A stretch of DNA of 64,000 nucleotides from Pirellulales bacterium (GCA_016936015.1 JAFGPV010000166.1:1-64000); one strand, 5' to 3'. Shown: positions 9,593 through 18,598, counted from the first letter of the stretch. The notes: generated by a model from the letters alone, not told the origin. Program-made: numbers and translations.

Positions 9593-11632
9593 TTACAGTT
9601 CCAGCGTCTTTTTCAGGATCAACTGATCGATGCCGAACATGTAGCTTTTCTGGGCCTGATCGTTGGCGCCGGTGATTTCCACGGTGAGTTGATGTTCGCC
9701 GGCGCTGAGTTCGAAGGTGCCCAGGGCGATCGGCTCGGTGTTAGTGACCTTCTCGTTGTAGAGGTCGATCGGTTCGCCGGCCTTTTCGCCGTCGACGAAG
9801 AACTGGACGACGGCGTAGTCGGGAGCCTTGGTCAGCACCACGCTGATTTTATAGTGGCCTTCCTCCTTGACCGGCAGCGCCAGGTTGAGCTTGGCGCCCG
9901 GCCTGGCGTGGGTCCACCAGAGTTGATCGTCGTCTTTCCATTTGCCGTCCTTCCAACCGTCCATTTCCTGGAGCTGCACGGCGCCCCGGCTGACGCTGAG
10001 GACTTTCAAGCCGGCCATGGGGGGCCGGACGCAGTACCCGTAGCGCTCTTCGACGGGAACGGCCGGGAACGGATCGACGCCCCCGGCGGCGAGATACCAC
10101 TGCACCGTGCAGGCGTACAGCGTGGGCTTTTGATTCGGATAATACTTTTCGATGATCCCCTCGAACGATTGCTGGAAGGGAATGTTCTCGGCGATCTGCC
10201 AGCGGTGGACCGACTGGTGCCCGGCGTTGTTCTCCGTCATCGACTGGCCGTGGAAGGCCTCCTGGAAGAGGCCCGGATGGCACCAGGCGTAGCCGAAATA
10301 ATCCTCGGAGCCGGTGCCGAAGGTGGAGGGGAACTTTTCGCCGTCGACGAAGAATTTCTCGTCGCCTTCGCCCCACCAGCCGCCCCGCGGATTCCAGACG
10401 TGCAGGTTCACGCCGCAGAACCGTCCCCGGCCTTCGGTCTTCAGCATCACCCAGTCGGGATCGCGGTCCTTGGGCAAGGGGAAGACGTCGCGGTGCCACT
10501 TGCAGTGGAAATATCCCAATTGCTCCATCGGTTTGTCGAGCGGGGCGTGCGTAACCTCGAACTCGAACGTCCGGTCCGTCGGGCCGTTGTTGACGATCCG
10601 CAGTTCCGCGCTCTCGCCGAAGGGCATGTACCAGAAACAGTAGAATCCGTCTTTCGTCATCCCCAGGGGGAGCGACTTGTAGTAGTTCACTCCCGGCGCG
10701 GTGCCGAAGAAATCGCCCACCGGGCACCACACCGCGGGATCCTCCTGACCGTCGAAGCGGATCTCGAGCGCCAATTGCCGCATCGCCGCCATCTGGTCCT
10801 CGCGGTCCTTAAAGGGCGTTTGCGTTTTGCCGCGGATCATGGTGATCGCCCGGGCTCCCTCAATCCGCAGAGGCTCGGATTCGCTTTCCGCGGGGATCGC
10901 CGCTTCGCCCTGGAGAGTTACTTCGCCCTGCCGGGCGCCCGCCGGATCGGTTCCTAGCTTCGTGGCTATGAAATCGTTCACCTTCGCCAGCGCCGCCTTC
11001 GCTTCGGCGGACAGATCGGCGGAGAAGGTGGGCACTTCCGTCCCCTCCGGATACGTCACGTAGTTGAACTGGTAGTACGCCCCCCAGCCCTTCTCGGCCA
11101 CGATCTTGCACGATTTCCGGTAGGGAATGGGAAAGTAGAGGTTCTGCCCGCTGCAATTTTTCAGGTTCAGATCGTAGGAGAGTTGCGGGTAATCAAACGG
11201 CGCCGTATCGCCGGAGAAATACTTTTCGAACGGCAGATCGACGGCCGGCGTTTCGCTGCCGTCGAGATAGATCTTCACGCGGCCCTTCTGGGCCCGGGCC
11301 GACCAGATCCGCCAGATGCAGCCCGGCCCTTCCATCTCGGCCAGAACGAACTCGCCGTTCTCCTTGCGGATGTATTGGCCGCCGTCGCCGTTGGCGTCCC
11401 AATGGATGTATTTGCCGGTCGCTTCGTCGTACCGGCTGGCCCGGTCGTAGCTCGACCACTGCTTGCAGGTCTCGCCCGGGGCGGGCAAAACCGCCAGATG
11501 CTCCAGGTCGATCATCCGGTCGACCAGTTCGACGTAGCTGAGCGTCTCCCCGGCCGGGGCCGTCGAACCGGAAAAGAGGAATGCCGTCAGGGCAATCAAC
11601 GACACAAGAACACCAAGAACCAACTGTCGCAT
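9593..11632 (-). CDS. Secreted GH172 (DUF2961) glycoside hydrolase with C-terminal carbohydrate-binding-like domain
   Basis: 679 residues from the ATG at 11632, preceded by TAGGAGAA; upstream codons in the same frame lack a ribosome site. Signal peptide MRQLVLGVLVSLIALTAFLF. The family hallmarks are present: DLEHLAVLPAPGE near the N-terminus, EGPGCIWRIW, the beta-rich YLDG region, and FGTGSEDYFGYAW in the centre. GH172 members act on fructo- and arabino-furanosides. The last ~130 residues (EEGHYKISVVLTKAPDYAVV, SAGEHQLTVEITG) form a second beta-sandwich. It probably degrades extracellular plant or microbial glycans. Substrate cannot be read from sequence. Confidence 0.88.
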   Translation of the reverse strand: MRQLVLGVLVSLIALTAFLFSGSTAPAGETLSYVELVDRMIDLEHLAVLPAPGETCKQWSSYDRASRYDEATGKYIHWDANGDGGQYIRKENGEFVLAEMEGPGCIWRIWSARAQKGRVKIYLDGSETPAVDLPFEKYFSGDTAPFDYPQLSYDLNLKNCSGQNLYFPIPYRKSCKIVAEKGWGAYYQFNYVTYPEGTEVPTFSADLSAEAKAALAKVNDFIATKLGTDPAGARQGEVTLQGEAAIPAESESEPLRIEGARAITMIRGKTQTPFKDREDQMAAMRQLALEIRFDGQEDPAVWCPVGDFFGTAPGVNYYKSLPLGMTKDGFYCFWYMPFGESAELRIVNNGPTDRTFEFEVTHAPLDKPMEQLGYFHCKWHRDVFPLPKDRDPDWVMLKTEGRGRFCGVNLHVWNPRGGWWGEGDEKFFVDGEKFPSTFGTGSEDYFGYAWCHPGLFQEAFHGQSMTENNAGHQSVHRWQIAENIPFQQSFEGIIEKYYPNQKPTLYACTVQWYLAAGGVDPFPAVPVEERYGYCVRPPMAGLKVLSVSRGAVQLQEMDGWKDGKWKDDDQLWWTHARPGAKLNLALPVKEEGHYKISVVLTKAPDYAVVQFFVDGEKAGEPIDLYNEKVTNTEPIALGTFELSAGEHQLTVEITGANDQAQKSYMFGIDQLILKKTLEL

Positions 11633-11697
11633 TGCACGTTCTCCTAAATACAACGGGGTGGAAACTGAGACCACTGGGAATCTCATACCAACGAAGC

Positions 11698-11763
11698 AGC
11701 CGACGGCCAACAGCCGCCGGGAAGTACATCATTCCTCCTCGGCGGCTGTTAGCCGCCGGCTAG
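11698..11763. repeat. Family D palindromic repeat
   Basis: Inverted arms CAGCCGACGGCCAACAGCCG and CGGCTGTTAGCCGCCGGCTA around a ~25-base spacer, between the GH172 gene and rtcA. Related copies at 38581, 54625 and 60633 (half). Confidence 0.8.
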
Positions 11764-11796
11764 AAAAAAAATAGGCCTGTAATATTAAAGCCGATT

Positions 11797-12816
11797 TTAC
11801 CGCCCCTGTACAGCCACTTCCCAGAGATCGTCGCCGAGCGGCCGCGTCAGAACGTCGACCGGAAGGAAGCGGCGCAGCACCTCGACGTTCGTCAGCATGT
11901 GCGATGAGGGGGCCAGGGTGCGGTACGTACCCCCGCCCGACAGGGAGAAAGGAATCAAGAGTTGATCGGCCAGGTGCTCGCCCACCGCCGCGCCGGCCGC
12001 CAGGTAGCGTTGGACCTGCCCGGCGGCCTCCCGGGCGACGGCCTCGGCCGGCACCCCTTTGCGGCCGAAGGCCGTGAAAACCTCGGTCACGTGTTGGCTC
12101 TCGATCTCGACGATCACCGCGTTTCCCGGGCCGGCGGAATCGACGCCCTCCGCCCGGCAGCAGTCCGCTGGCCAGGAGAGCGCCTCGGCCAGCGTGTCGA
12201 TCTCCCGCCGGGCAATCCCAAGCGGCAGACGCGAGACGATCGCCCGGGCCGACTGCCGGTGGACGGCGCCGCGCTCGAGAAGATTGATGGATTGAAGCTG
12301 GGGGACGGGAGAAATCTCGATCCGGAAGCGCCCGCCGCCCGCCGGATAGAAACCGGCCCTTTCGAGCGTCGCTTCCACCCGGGGACCCATCCGGCCCAAT
12401 AGCGGTAAAAACGCCCGCTGAAGAAACTCGAACGGCGGCGCCCAGGGATTGTGCGTGCCGCCTTCCAGCACTAACCGCGAGGGGGCTGGGGCCGTCAGCA
12501 GCGCCGGCAGCACCGTTTGCAGCACCAGGGTGGCGCTGCCCGCGGTGGCCACCGTAAATCGGTACTCGCCCGGCCGGATCTCCCGCGGCTGGAACGTCAG
12601 TTCCTGCGAGCCTCGCTGGACGCCGCTCAACTCGGCCCCGCCCACCTCCGCGGCCGCCAGCACGGCCGTCAGGTGCTGCGTCAACAGCCCCGGCCGGGAC
12701 CGCCGCGCACGGATCTTTTCCATCCGGAACGCCTGCCCGGTGACCAACGACAAGGTCAACGCCGACCGCAACACCTGCCCGCCGCCTTCGCCCTGGGAAC
12801 CGTCGATGTGGATCAT
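11797..12816 (-). CDS. rtcA: RNA 3'-terminal phosphate cyclase RtcA
   Basis: 339 residues, the usual length. Converts RNA 3'-phosphate ends to 2',3'-cyclic phosphates through a covalent histidine-AMP intermediate. Signatures: HIDGSQGEGGGQVLRSALTLS at the N-terminus, GLLTQHLTAVLAAA, GGTHNPWAPPFEFLQ, ERAGFYPAGGGR, and near the C-terminus SSHMLTNVEV, which contains the nucleophilic histidine. No rtcB or rtcR lies in the window, so it stands alone. Downstream (toward the GH172 gene) is a family D repeat. Upstream are low-complexity repeats shared with the flavodiiron gene's 3' end. Confidence 0.95.
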   Translation of the reverse strand: MIHIDGSQGEGGGQVLRSALTLSLVTGQAFRMEKIRARRSRPGLLTQHLTAVLAAAEVGGAELSGVQRGSQELTFQPREIRPGEYRFTVATAGSATLVLQTVLPALLTAPAPSRLVLEGGTHNPWAPPFEFLQRAFLPLLGRMGPRVEATLERAGFYPAGGGRFRIEISPVPQLQSINLLERGAVHRQSARAIVSRLPLGIARREIDTLAEALSWPADCCRAEGVDSAGPGNAVIVEIESQHVTEVFTAFGRKGVPAEAVAREAAGQVQRYLAAGAAVGEHLADQLLIPFSLSGGGTYRTLAPSSHMLTNVEVLRRFLPVDVLTRPLGDDLWEVAVQGR

Positions 12817-12818
12817 GG

Positions 12819-12977
12819 AAGGAGGGATTAGGGGCGAGGGATTAGGGGCGAGGGATGACGCGAAGTCCGACGGGACCTATGACGGCCCGGCTCGCTGATT
12901 CATTTGTCATTTGTCATTTGTTATTTGTCATTCGGATTTCGTCATTCTTTCGTCATTCGACCTTCGACCTTCGTCAT
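12819..12977. repeat. Low-complexity short tandem repeats
   Basis: Tandem GGATTAGGGGCGAG units (12825-12857) and later degenerate GTCATTTGTCATTTGTTATT and ACCTTCGACCTTCGTCATTC units (12900-12977), filling the space between rtcA and the flavodiiron gene. No gene signals. Likely slippage-prone. Confidence 0.7.
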
Positions 12978-14171
12978 TCATCTACAACTCTCCAGCGCCT
13001 TTTCCGCCAACATCCGCCCTGCCGCCCGGCACTCGTCGAGAACCTCATCACTAGGACGGTATTTCGCCCGCAGGGGTTCGCGGAGGATTTGCCAGTCGAG
13101 GTTGCGGAGCCGCTCGTCGACGCCTTCCGGCCCGCCGCGGCCCCAACCGTAGGAGCCGAAGGCGAAGGCGGCCTTCCCTTTCGGCCGGAGGTTTTCCAGG
13201 TGGGTCAGGGCGGCGGCGGCCATGGGCATCATGCCGCCGTGGAGCATCGCGGAGCCGAAGGCCACCGCCGCGGCGTCGAGCACCTCGGCGGCAATCCGCG
13301 TCAGGTTCACCCGGCGAACGTGGAGCAGCTTCCGTTGGACGCCCGGCAGGTCCGCCCCGTCGAGGATCGCCTCGGCCATCCGGGCCGTGCTCTCCCACAT
13401 CGTGTCGAAGATCACCAGCACCTTCGCCTTCGGCCGGCAGTCGGCCCAATCGCGGTAGGCCGCCAGAATCTCCGCGACGTGCGTCCGCCAAATCACGCCG
13501 TGGCTGGGGGCAATCGTCGCAATCTCCCAACCGGCAAGCCGCTCCAGGCAAGTCTTCACCGCCTTGCCGTAGGGCATGATGATGTTGGCGTAATAGGTCT
13601 TCGCCTCCTCGAGGACCGCCGCCAGCGGCGTCTGGTCGTCGAACCGTTCGGCGCTGGCGTAGTGCTGCCCGAAGGCGTCCATCGAAAACAGCAGCTTCTC
13701 CTCCGGGACGTAGGTGAACATCGACTCGGGCCAGTGGACCATCGGCGTGTCGAGGAACCGCAGGCTCCGCCGTCCCAGCGGCAGCGTGTCGCCCGGCTTG
13801 ACGATCCGCTGTTTCCAAGAGGACGTGTCGAAATGCCCGGCCAGCGCCTCCGCGCAGCGCTTGTTGCAGACCAGCGTCACGCCGGGCAGCGCCCGCAGCA
13901 CCTCCGGCAGCGCCCCGGCGTGGTCCAGCTCGGCGTGGTTGCAGACCACGTAGCGGACCGAGGCCGGATCGCACAGCGCCGCCACCTTCCTCAGCAGCTC
14001 GTCGGCGTACGGCGCCCGGACGGCGTCAACGAGCGCCGTCTGCTCGTCGCGGACCAGATAGGCGTTGTACGTCACCCCGTGCTCGGCGTCGTAGCTGTGG
14101 AAATCCCGGACCGACCAATCGACCCGGCCGACCCAATCGATGTTCTCGCAAAGCGTAGTGTTCATGGTCAT
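12978..14171 (-). CDS. Flavodiiron protein (FprA-type A flavoprotein)
   Basis: 397 residues. N-terminal beta-lactamase-fold diiron domain with HAELDHAG carrying iron ligands, then TPMVHWPESMFTY, FSMDAFGQHYAS and IAPSHGVIW, and a C-terminal flavodoxin domain with the FMN loop FDTMWESTARMAEAI, then GSAMLHGGMMP and FGSYGWGRGG. Flavodiiron proteins reduce O2 to water or NO to N2O in the cytoplasm, taking electrons from rubredoxin or another small carrier, which is not encoded nearby. It suits an anaerobic or microaerophilic host, in line with the oxygen-sensitive glutamate pathway at 40-51 kb. ATGs at 14171 and 14165 are both possible starts; neither has a clear ribosome site. Confidence 0.94.
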   Translation of the reverse strand: MTMNTTLCENIDWVGRVDWSVRDFHSYDAEHGVTYNAYLVRDEQTALVDAVRAPYADELLRKVAALCDPASVRYVVCNHAELDHAGALPEVLRALPGVTLVCNKRCAEALAGHFDTSSWKQRIVKPGDTLPLGRRSLRFLDTPMVHWPESMFTYVPEEKLLFSMDAFGQHYASAERFDDQTPLAAVLEEAKTYYANIIMPYGKAVKTCLERLAGWEIATIAPSHGVIWRTHVAEILAAYRDWADCRPKAKVLVIFDTMWESTARMAEAILDGADLPGVQRKLLHVRRVNLTRIAAEVLDAAAVAFGSAMLHGGMMPMAAAALTHLENLRPKGKAAFAFGSYGWGRGGPEGVDERLRNLDWQILREPLRAKYRPSDEVLDECRAAGRMLAEKALESCR

Positions 14172-14178
14172 CCAAAGT

Positions 14179-14206
14179 CGAAGCGGCGTCCCGCCGCTTT
14201 TTCTGG
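14179..14206. repeat. Family G palindrome
   Basis: GAAGCGGCG-TCCC-GCCGCTTTTTC hairpin just upstream of the flavodiiron gene; the same family as 5296-5316. Confidence 0.65.
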
Positions 14207-14219
14207 TTTAAAGAGATTC

Positions 14220-14406
14220 AAGCCCGGAGGGCTGATGTCATGTAGCCGGTGGCGTCAGCCACCGGTATCGGTAATTCGTGTTCCGTCTCAAAGCCCCGGA
14301 GGGGCGATAGAAAACGATATCGCCCCTCCGGGGCTTAGAGTTTTGTGTTCAACCGCCTTCCGGTGGCTGACGCCACCGGCTACACGCCGTCGGCCCTCCG
14401 GGCCTT
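14220..14406. repeat. Three concentric nested palindromes
   Basis: Outer arms AAGCCCGGAGGGCTGA / TCGGCCCTCCGGGCCTT, middle arms TAGCCGGTGGCGTCAGCCAC / GTGGCTGACGCCACCGGCTA, and inner arms AAGCCCCGGAGGGGCGATA / TATCGCCCCTCCGGGGCTT. Each arm is itself partly palindromic. The 187-base element fills most of the space between 14172 and 14516. The remaining ~110 bases show no gene. Confidence 0.85.
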
Positions 14407-14516
14407 TTACCCAATCCACTGCAAACAACACAATGATTCATAACTCCCTTTTGTATCTCTCAGTGCCCCAATTTGCAAGCAATCAGGGCTATCTGAGGTT
14501 TGTTAAACTGATCTTG

Positions 14517-14987
14517 TTAGACCGCAATGTGGCGACCTTCGAAAACCTTCTTCGACAACTTTAACGTCGTGATGGTCGGCGAACCAATGTCAAATACTAC
14601 ACTCTCCGTCCAGAGAAAACGATGACTCCTCGCATTACGAATCGCATTCCAGGGAATGAATATTGGCGGATGTCCCACACGAAACAGCAGAAAGACTGAC
14701 AGGTAAAGACCCTCCGGCGAATTATAAATGATTAGGCAACCGCTGTATGTTACCATTCCCACTTTCCCACCCTGCATGAAAAACGGCTTGCCCGAAGGCT
14801 GATGCAGTGCAGGAAATTTCTCTGCGAGCCGATGCCATCCTCCCATTGCCGAGAGTAACAGACTGACTGCACACCACATGCCCACAAAAACGAAGGGGAA
14901 CAGGACTGCGGCGAGAGTAGTCCAGACGATCATAAACTTGAATTTCTTGAGCCTATGACTTCCAGTTCCGCCAGCATAGACGGACAA
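14517..14987 (-). CDS. Small membrane protein, unknown function
   Basis: 156 residues, not recognised. One strong hydrophobic segment near the N-terminus (IVWTTLAAVLFPFVFVGMWC, continuing into AVSLLLSAMGGW) could span the membrane once or as a hairpin. The rest is beta-rich and may be a PH-like sheet (PIFIPWNAIRNARSHRFLW, TITTLKLSKKVF), a layout seen in small membrane-anchored proteins with a cytoplasmic domain. A+T content is higher than in flanking genes. Clean reading frame with no neighbour homology; coding status moderately supported. Confidence 0.6.
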   Translation of the reverse strand: MSVYAGGTGSHRLKKFKFMIVWTTLAAVLFPFVFVGMWCAVSLLLSAMGGWHRLAEKFPALHQPSGKPFFMQGGKVGMVTYSGCLIIYNSPEGLYLSVFLLFRVGHPPIFIPWNAIRNARSHRFLWTESVVFDIGSPTITTLKLSKKVFEGRHIAV

Positions 14988-15014
14988 GCAGCGTACCGCA
15001 AGAGGGCGGAATCG

Positions 15015-16145
15015 CTACAGCAGTTTCAGGTATCCCAGCAGGGGAATCTTCACGTCCTTCGAGGAGAGGGCCTTGGCCAACGACTTGCCGGCCTGCCCAC
15101 GGATCCGCGCTTCGTTGCGGCGCAGCTCGCCGTTGATCGTCCGCTCGATCGGGCCGCGCAACGCGTGCAGCACGTCGTTGGAGAGCTTGAGATCAGAAAG
15201 CGCGAGATCAAGCCGTTTGAGTACCGGCGGCGAAAACGTCACGTCGCCCTTCGTCTGCCGCACCGGGACCTCCGCCACGGCGTAGAGGTGGACCGTGGCG
15301 AAGTAGTTCGTCGAGGCGCTGCCCACGTTGAGCATCTTGTACTGCACCCGGCCGCGGACCGGCAGCCGGGCCTCGACCGCCAGGAGGATCACGCCCTGCT
15401 TCTTCTCCGGGCGGCCGGCAAGGTAGAGCGCGGTTGGGATGCGGACGTCGGTCTTGCCGTCGAGCCGGGCCTGCACCGACGACTCCTCGACCACCGCGTA
15501 CAGGTGCTGCCGCTTCAGTTGGAGGGGATTTTTCAGCGTCGGGTCGGGAACCTTGATGGATTGCTCCGTCTTGTGCCGCCACGACTTGTCGTACTGCTTG
15601 CCCGCCAGTTCTTCGTCAGACAGCCGGTTGACCACGCCCGGCACGATGGTTTGCAGGACCGACGGCAGCGGACGCGGGCAGAAAAGCGCAATCGTCTCGG
15701 CGGGCTTCGGGGACTGTCCCGATTTTTCCGTGGACGTTTGAGGACTGTCCCTTTTGGCGTTTGGTTTGGCGCCCGGATCGAAGACCAACATTCCGCCGAA
15801 CGCCAGCGACCGGAAGGCAAAACCGTTCTCGCCGGCCGGCGCCAGCTCGAAAGTCGTCCAGCGGCTCGGTTCCGGCCAGGCGGCCGTCAGGCACGGCGTC
15901 CTCCCGTCGCGGGGATGCGGCGCCAGCCAGCGGCCGTCGGAGGCCTTCAAGGCGACCTGCTTCTCTCCGCGCGAAACCAACTCGAAGGTCTCTTTCTCCC
16001 CGGGAACAAAAGTCTCGGGACGGAGCGTGTAATCAGCCTCTGCCCGGAGGAACCGTCCGTCGGCGGTCCGCAACACGACTGTTTCCGCCGCCGCCGGCAC
16101 CCACGGCAAAATCGTACAGAGCATCAGCGCGCCGAGACATCGCAT
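15015..16145 (-). CDS. Secreted protein with fascin/beta-trefoil-like N-terminus, unknown function
   Basis: 376 residues with signal peptide MRCLGALMLCTILPWVPAAA. Residues ~22-120 show three repeated units (VVLRTADGRFLRAEA, QVALKASDGRWLAPHP, ENGFAFRSLAFGGMLVF), as in fascin-like beta-trefoils that bind actin or sugars. The C-terminal ~220 residues (QHLYAVVEESSVQARLDG, MLNVGSASTNYFATVHLYAV, LRGPIERTINGELRR) belong to a family I do not recognise. An in-frame family B repeat (15709-15755) fills the linker between the two parts as DSPQTSTEKSGQSP. Probably an exported envelope or matrix protein. Confidence 0.72.
   Translation of the reverse strand: MRCLGALMLCTILPWVPAAAETVVLRTADGRFLRAEADYTLRPETFVPGEKETFELVSRGEKQVALKASDGRWLAPHPRDGRTPCLTAAWPEPSRWTTFELAPAGENGFAFRSLAFGGMLVFDPGAKPNAKRDSPQTSTEKSGQSPKPAETIALFCPRPLPSVLQTIVPGVVNRLSDEELAGKQYDKSWRHKTEQSIKVPDPTLKNPLQLKRQHLYAVVEESSVQARLDGKTDVRIPTALYLAGRPEKKQGVILLAVEARLPVRGRVQYKMLNVGSASTNYFATVHLYAVAEVPVRQTKGDVTFSPPVLKRLDLALSDLKLSNDVLHALRGPIERTINGELRRNEARIRGQAGKSLAKALSSKDVKIPLLGYLKLL
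15709..15755. repeat. Family B repeat (GGGACWGTCCC pair) inside a CDS
   Basis: Two GGACTGTCCC palindromes flank GATTTTTCCGTGGACGTTTG. Same family at 27719 (in the secretin), 35324 (intergenic) and 36763 (in putA). Confidence 0.85.
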
Positions 16146-16204
16146 ATTGGCATGTTACTCGGCAGCGAGGAGGCCGTGCAAGTTCAATAAGAGATTCTCA
16201 TCGG

Positions 16205-16338
16205 AAAAGGAAATCTCTCGCAAAGGCGCAACGCCGCAAAGTTTATGAAGTTATGCTAATCATTCTTCAACGGCAAAATTCTTCTGCGAGATCGCTTTGG
16301 TATTTTCGATCTTTGCGACTTTGCGAGAAATTTCCTTT
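16205..16338. repeat. MITE-like fold-back element
   Basis: Terminal inverted repeats AAAGGAAATCTCTCGCAAAG (left) and CTTTGCGAGAAATTTCCTTT (right), with subterminal CGCAAAGGCGCAACGCCGCA motifs and an A/T-rich centre. No open frame. Lies between the secreted-protein gene and the prepilin-like gene. Size and structure suit a non-autonomous mobile element or long hairpin. Confidence 0.7.
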
Positions 16339-16407
16339 ATATCTTTTACCGTTTGAGCAAGAGAGAAAAGAACAAACCTTGCCGATTTGTAATGGAATGT
16401 TTTCTTT

Positions 16408-17661
16408 TTACTCTACTTTTGGCTCTGCTGAACCGGTTTCTTCGCCGGTTGGTTTTGGCGGGGGCGGGATCGGGGCTGCCGCGGGGAACATCGCGGAGGC
16501 AAAGCGGACCTTGGGCATGAGCATCATCACGACGACGAAAAAGCCGAGGGCCTCGGCCGTCAGCAGGATGCCCTGAAGCTGGGTCCAGACGGCCGCGACG
16601 AGGGTGACGGTCAGGATCGCGGCGGCGGGCAGCACGACGCCGGCCAGTCCCAGCCAGGCGCCCATCAGCGTCACGGCCCGGACACCGATGATGACCAGGG
16701 CGATCCCGGCGGCCAGAAGGATGGCCGGTCCCAAGGGGATGTACTCCTGGGCGAAGTACATCAGCGGGTAGGCGCCGGCGAAGGTGCCCACCGTCAGCAG
16801 GAGCATCCAGCGGTCGAATTGTTCGATCGAGGCGGCATGGACCACCAATCCCACCAGCAGACCGAAGGCAATCACGCTGATCGGGCCGAGCCAGGTCAAC
16901 TCACCGAGCCGATCGATCGGCGCGATCCCCAGCACGTCGAGCCGGACCGGTCGGCCGAGCATCAGCCGCTCGTAATCCCAACGGTACGTGCTGGCGCCGC
17001 CGGAGCGTTCCAGGCTGGTGGGCTGGAGCGACAACTCCAACAGGCGGACGTCCGAGCCGTTGGCCACCAGCGTCATCCGGAACAGGTCGAGGATCCCGCC
17101 CGGCGGGACCGACAGTTCGTACAAGCCCTTGCCGATGGCGGTGTACGTCACGTTCAACAAAGTTGGCTCGGCCGACAGTTGCCCCTGCCAGACGAGCTTC
17201 CCGTCGCGGAGCGAGACCTTTTCGCTGGACTGGCCGGCGATCATAATCGACAGATCGGCCAGGGAGATGATCTGGGGAGGAAGGGGTAGTTCGATTTCAC
17301 AGTCGCCGGCCTGCGGGGTGGGGCATGACGCCTGGATCTCGCCGGTGAATTTCGCCTCGTAAATGGACTCGGGCGAGGCCGTGCCCACGCTGAGCCGGGG
17401 CGTCAGCGCGACGTTGACCTGAAACGACTGGACCCGGGCCAAGGGGAGTTTCACGGCCTGTTCGGCCGGCGTTCCGGAAAGGTTGTTCTGATCCGCCGGC
17501 TGATCGTACTCGGACCAGGTCTGACTCTTCAAGCAGGCCCTCCTGGCCGCTTCGCGCGCCGACTGCACGGCGGGGAGCAGCAAGGCCACCAGAACGGCGA
17601 GAATGACGACGACCACCAAGAGTTCGACCAGGGTAAACGCGCGGCGAGATGGAGTAAACAT
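16408..17661 (-). CDS. Prepilin-like N-terminus fused to a polytopic membrane domain
   Basis: 417 residues. The N-terminus has a classic type IV prepilin/pseudopilin leader, [20 protein letters not shown], then [16 protein letters not shown], with cleavage expected before Phe and Glu at mature position 5. Instead of a pilin head, residues ~60-265 are a beta-rich region ([46 protein letters not shown]), and residues ~265-400 hold about six hydrophobic segments ([86 protein letters not shown]). The tail is Pro/Glu-rich. The C-terminal layout loosely recalls CreD-like proteins, an uncertain comparison. Leader processing would leave a pilin-like helix tethered to an integral membrane body. Confidence 0.75.
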   Translation of the reverse strand: MFTPSRRAFTLVELLVVVVILAVLVALLLPAVQSAREAARRACLKSQTWSEYDQPADQNNLSGTPAEQAVKLPLARVQSFQVNVALTPRLSVGTASPESIYEAKFTGEIQASCPTPQAGDCEIELPLPPQIISLADLSIMIAGQSSEKVSLRDGKLVWQGQLSAEPTLLNVTYTAIGKGLYELSVPPGGILDLFRMTLVANGSDVRLLELSLQPTSLERSGGASTYRWDYERLMLGRPVRLDVLGIAPIDRLGELTWLGPISVIAFGLLVGLVVHAASIEQFDRWMLLLTVGTFAGAYPLMYFAQEYIPLGPAILLAAGIALVIIGVRAVTLMGAWLGLAGVVLPAAAILTVTLVAAVWTQLQGILLTAEALGFFVVVMMLMPKVRFASAMFPAAAPIPPPPKPTGEETGSAEPKVE

Positions 17662-18062
17662 CGAAAAGCCCTCCCGAAAAGAAGATTCTCATTGATCCTT
17701 GAACCGGTTGCCCGCTGTTATCATAGACGCTTGTGCGAAAAGGGGCAAGAAAAAAATGACCAAGAAATTCGTTTCAAATTCAGTTATCGAGTCTCCGAAA
17801 AGGAATGTCGTCATGTTTCATCAGAGCCGGGCCGTGTCGGCCCGGAAAAACCGGGGCGACACGCCCCGGCTCGGACCCCCTCGTACGACATTTTCAATCT
17901 GATCCTCAGGTACTCGTACATTGGAATAAGGTCCGCTTGCGTCGAGAGCCGCGAGGATCTTCAGGAACAGAAAACGCAATTATGGCCTTCCGAACCCCGG
18001 GAGCAAATTCCCTCCATTACTAAACCAGACAAGGAAAACTAACCGGAATCCGAAAAATTCCC

Positions 18063-18090
18063 TTGCAAAGAGGCCACACTTCGGTATAAT
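18063..18090 (+). promoter_or_regulatory. Sigma70-like promoter candidate without a gene
   Basis: TTGCAA (18063-18068), 16-base spacer, TATAAT (18085-18090). No coding start with a ribosome site follows within 300 bases, so any transcript would be non-coding or cryptic. Confidence 0.35.
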
Positions 18091-18321
18091 ATACATTAGT
18101 TCACTATAGCTCATTGACAATTCGGCCCTCAATCCTTCCCTTTGCGTGGAAAATATGCGCCCGTCTCCCAGCCACAGTCTGCTCGAAAGAGCAAAGCCCT
18201 TAATAAAAAACGTGGAAAATTGCAATTTTGCTGTACAACGCCCTCCCCAAAAGAAAGGAAAAGACCCCAAGCTGGGGAGCCTCCCGTGCATTTTTCGACT
18301 TTTGATGACCAACTGAGAAAT

Positions 18322-18371
18322 CCCGGATGCCCGCGATAGCTCCGCGATCGGGGCGGCTATGCCGCAAGAGG
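18322..18371. repeat. Family F palindromic repeat (intergenic copy)
   Basis: GCGATAGCTCCGCGATCGGG-type hairpin followed by GCGGC and GCCGCAAGAGG, matching the copy read in frame inside the thiE fusion at 3746-3790. Confidence 0.8.
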
Positions 18372-18598
18372 TCATTGGCCTCGATTTTTTGCACCGTCCG
18401 AAACTACCATTTCGGAACACCCCTCGCGCACCTTGAAAAAACCGCATGCAACAATTCGCCCCAGACACGGCAAAACACGGCATCCCAAGACCCCTTATTG
18501 TGCAAAAAAACCGAAAACAGGCGTTTTTTGAGATTCCCCCAACCAACACTACCGATAGTAAAGAACCTGATCGAGAGAGAAGAACTGTTTCCTCTCTC

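Larger units (their letters stand above)
17662..18598. other. 937-base gene-free region with repeats and a promoter-like site
   Basis: No convincing protein gene; the frames present have no recognisable content. It contains a palindrome pair at 17824-17872 (GAGCCGGGCC..GGCCCGG, CCGGGGCG..CGCCCCGGCTC), a family F repeat at 18322-18371, and a plus-strand TTGCAA-N16-TATAAT at 18063-18090 with no gene start close downstream. It also holds potential stem halves CTCCCC/GGGGAG near 18243-18280. A small RNA from the 18090 region is possible but unproven. Confidence 0.4.

Noticed and set aside
17980-18549. 189-codon minus-strand frame in the gene-free region
   Set aside because: It runs through a family F repeat, has no Shine-Dalgarno or domain pattern, and an odd amino-acid mix.
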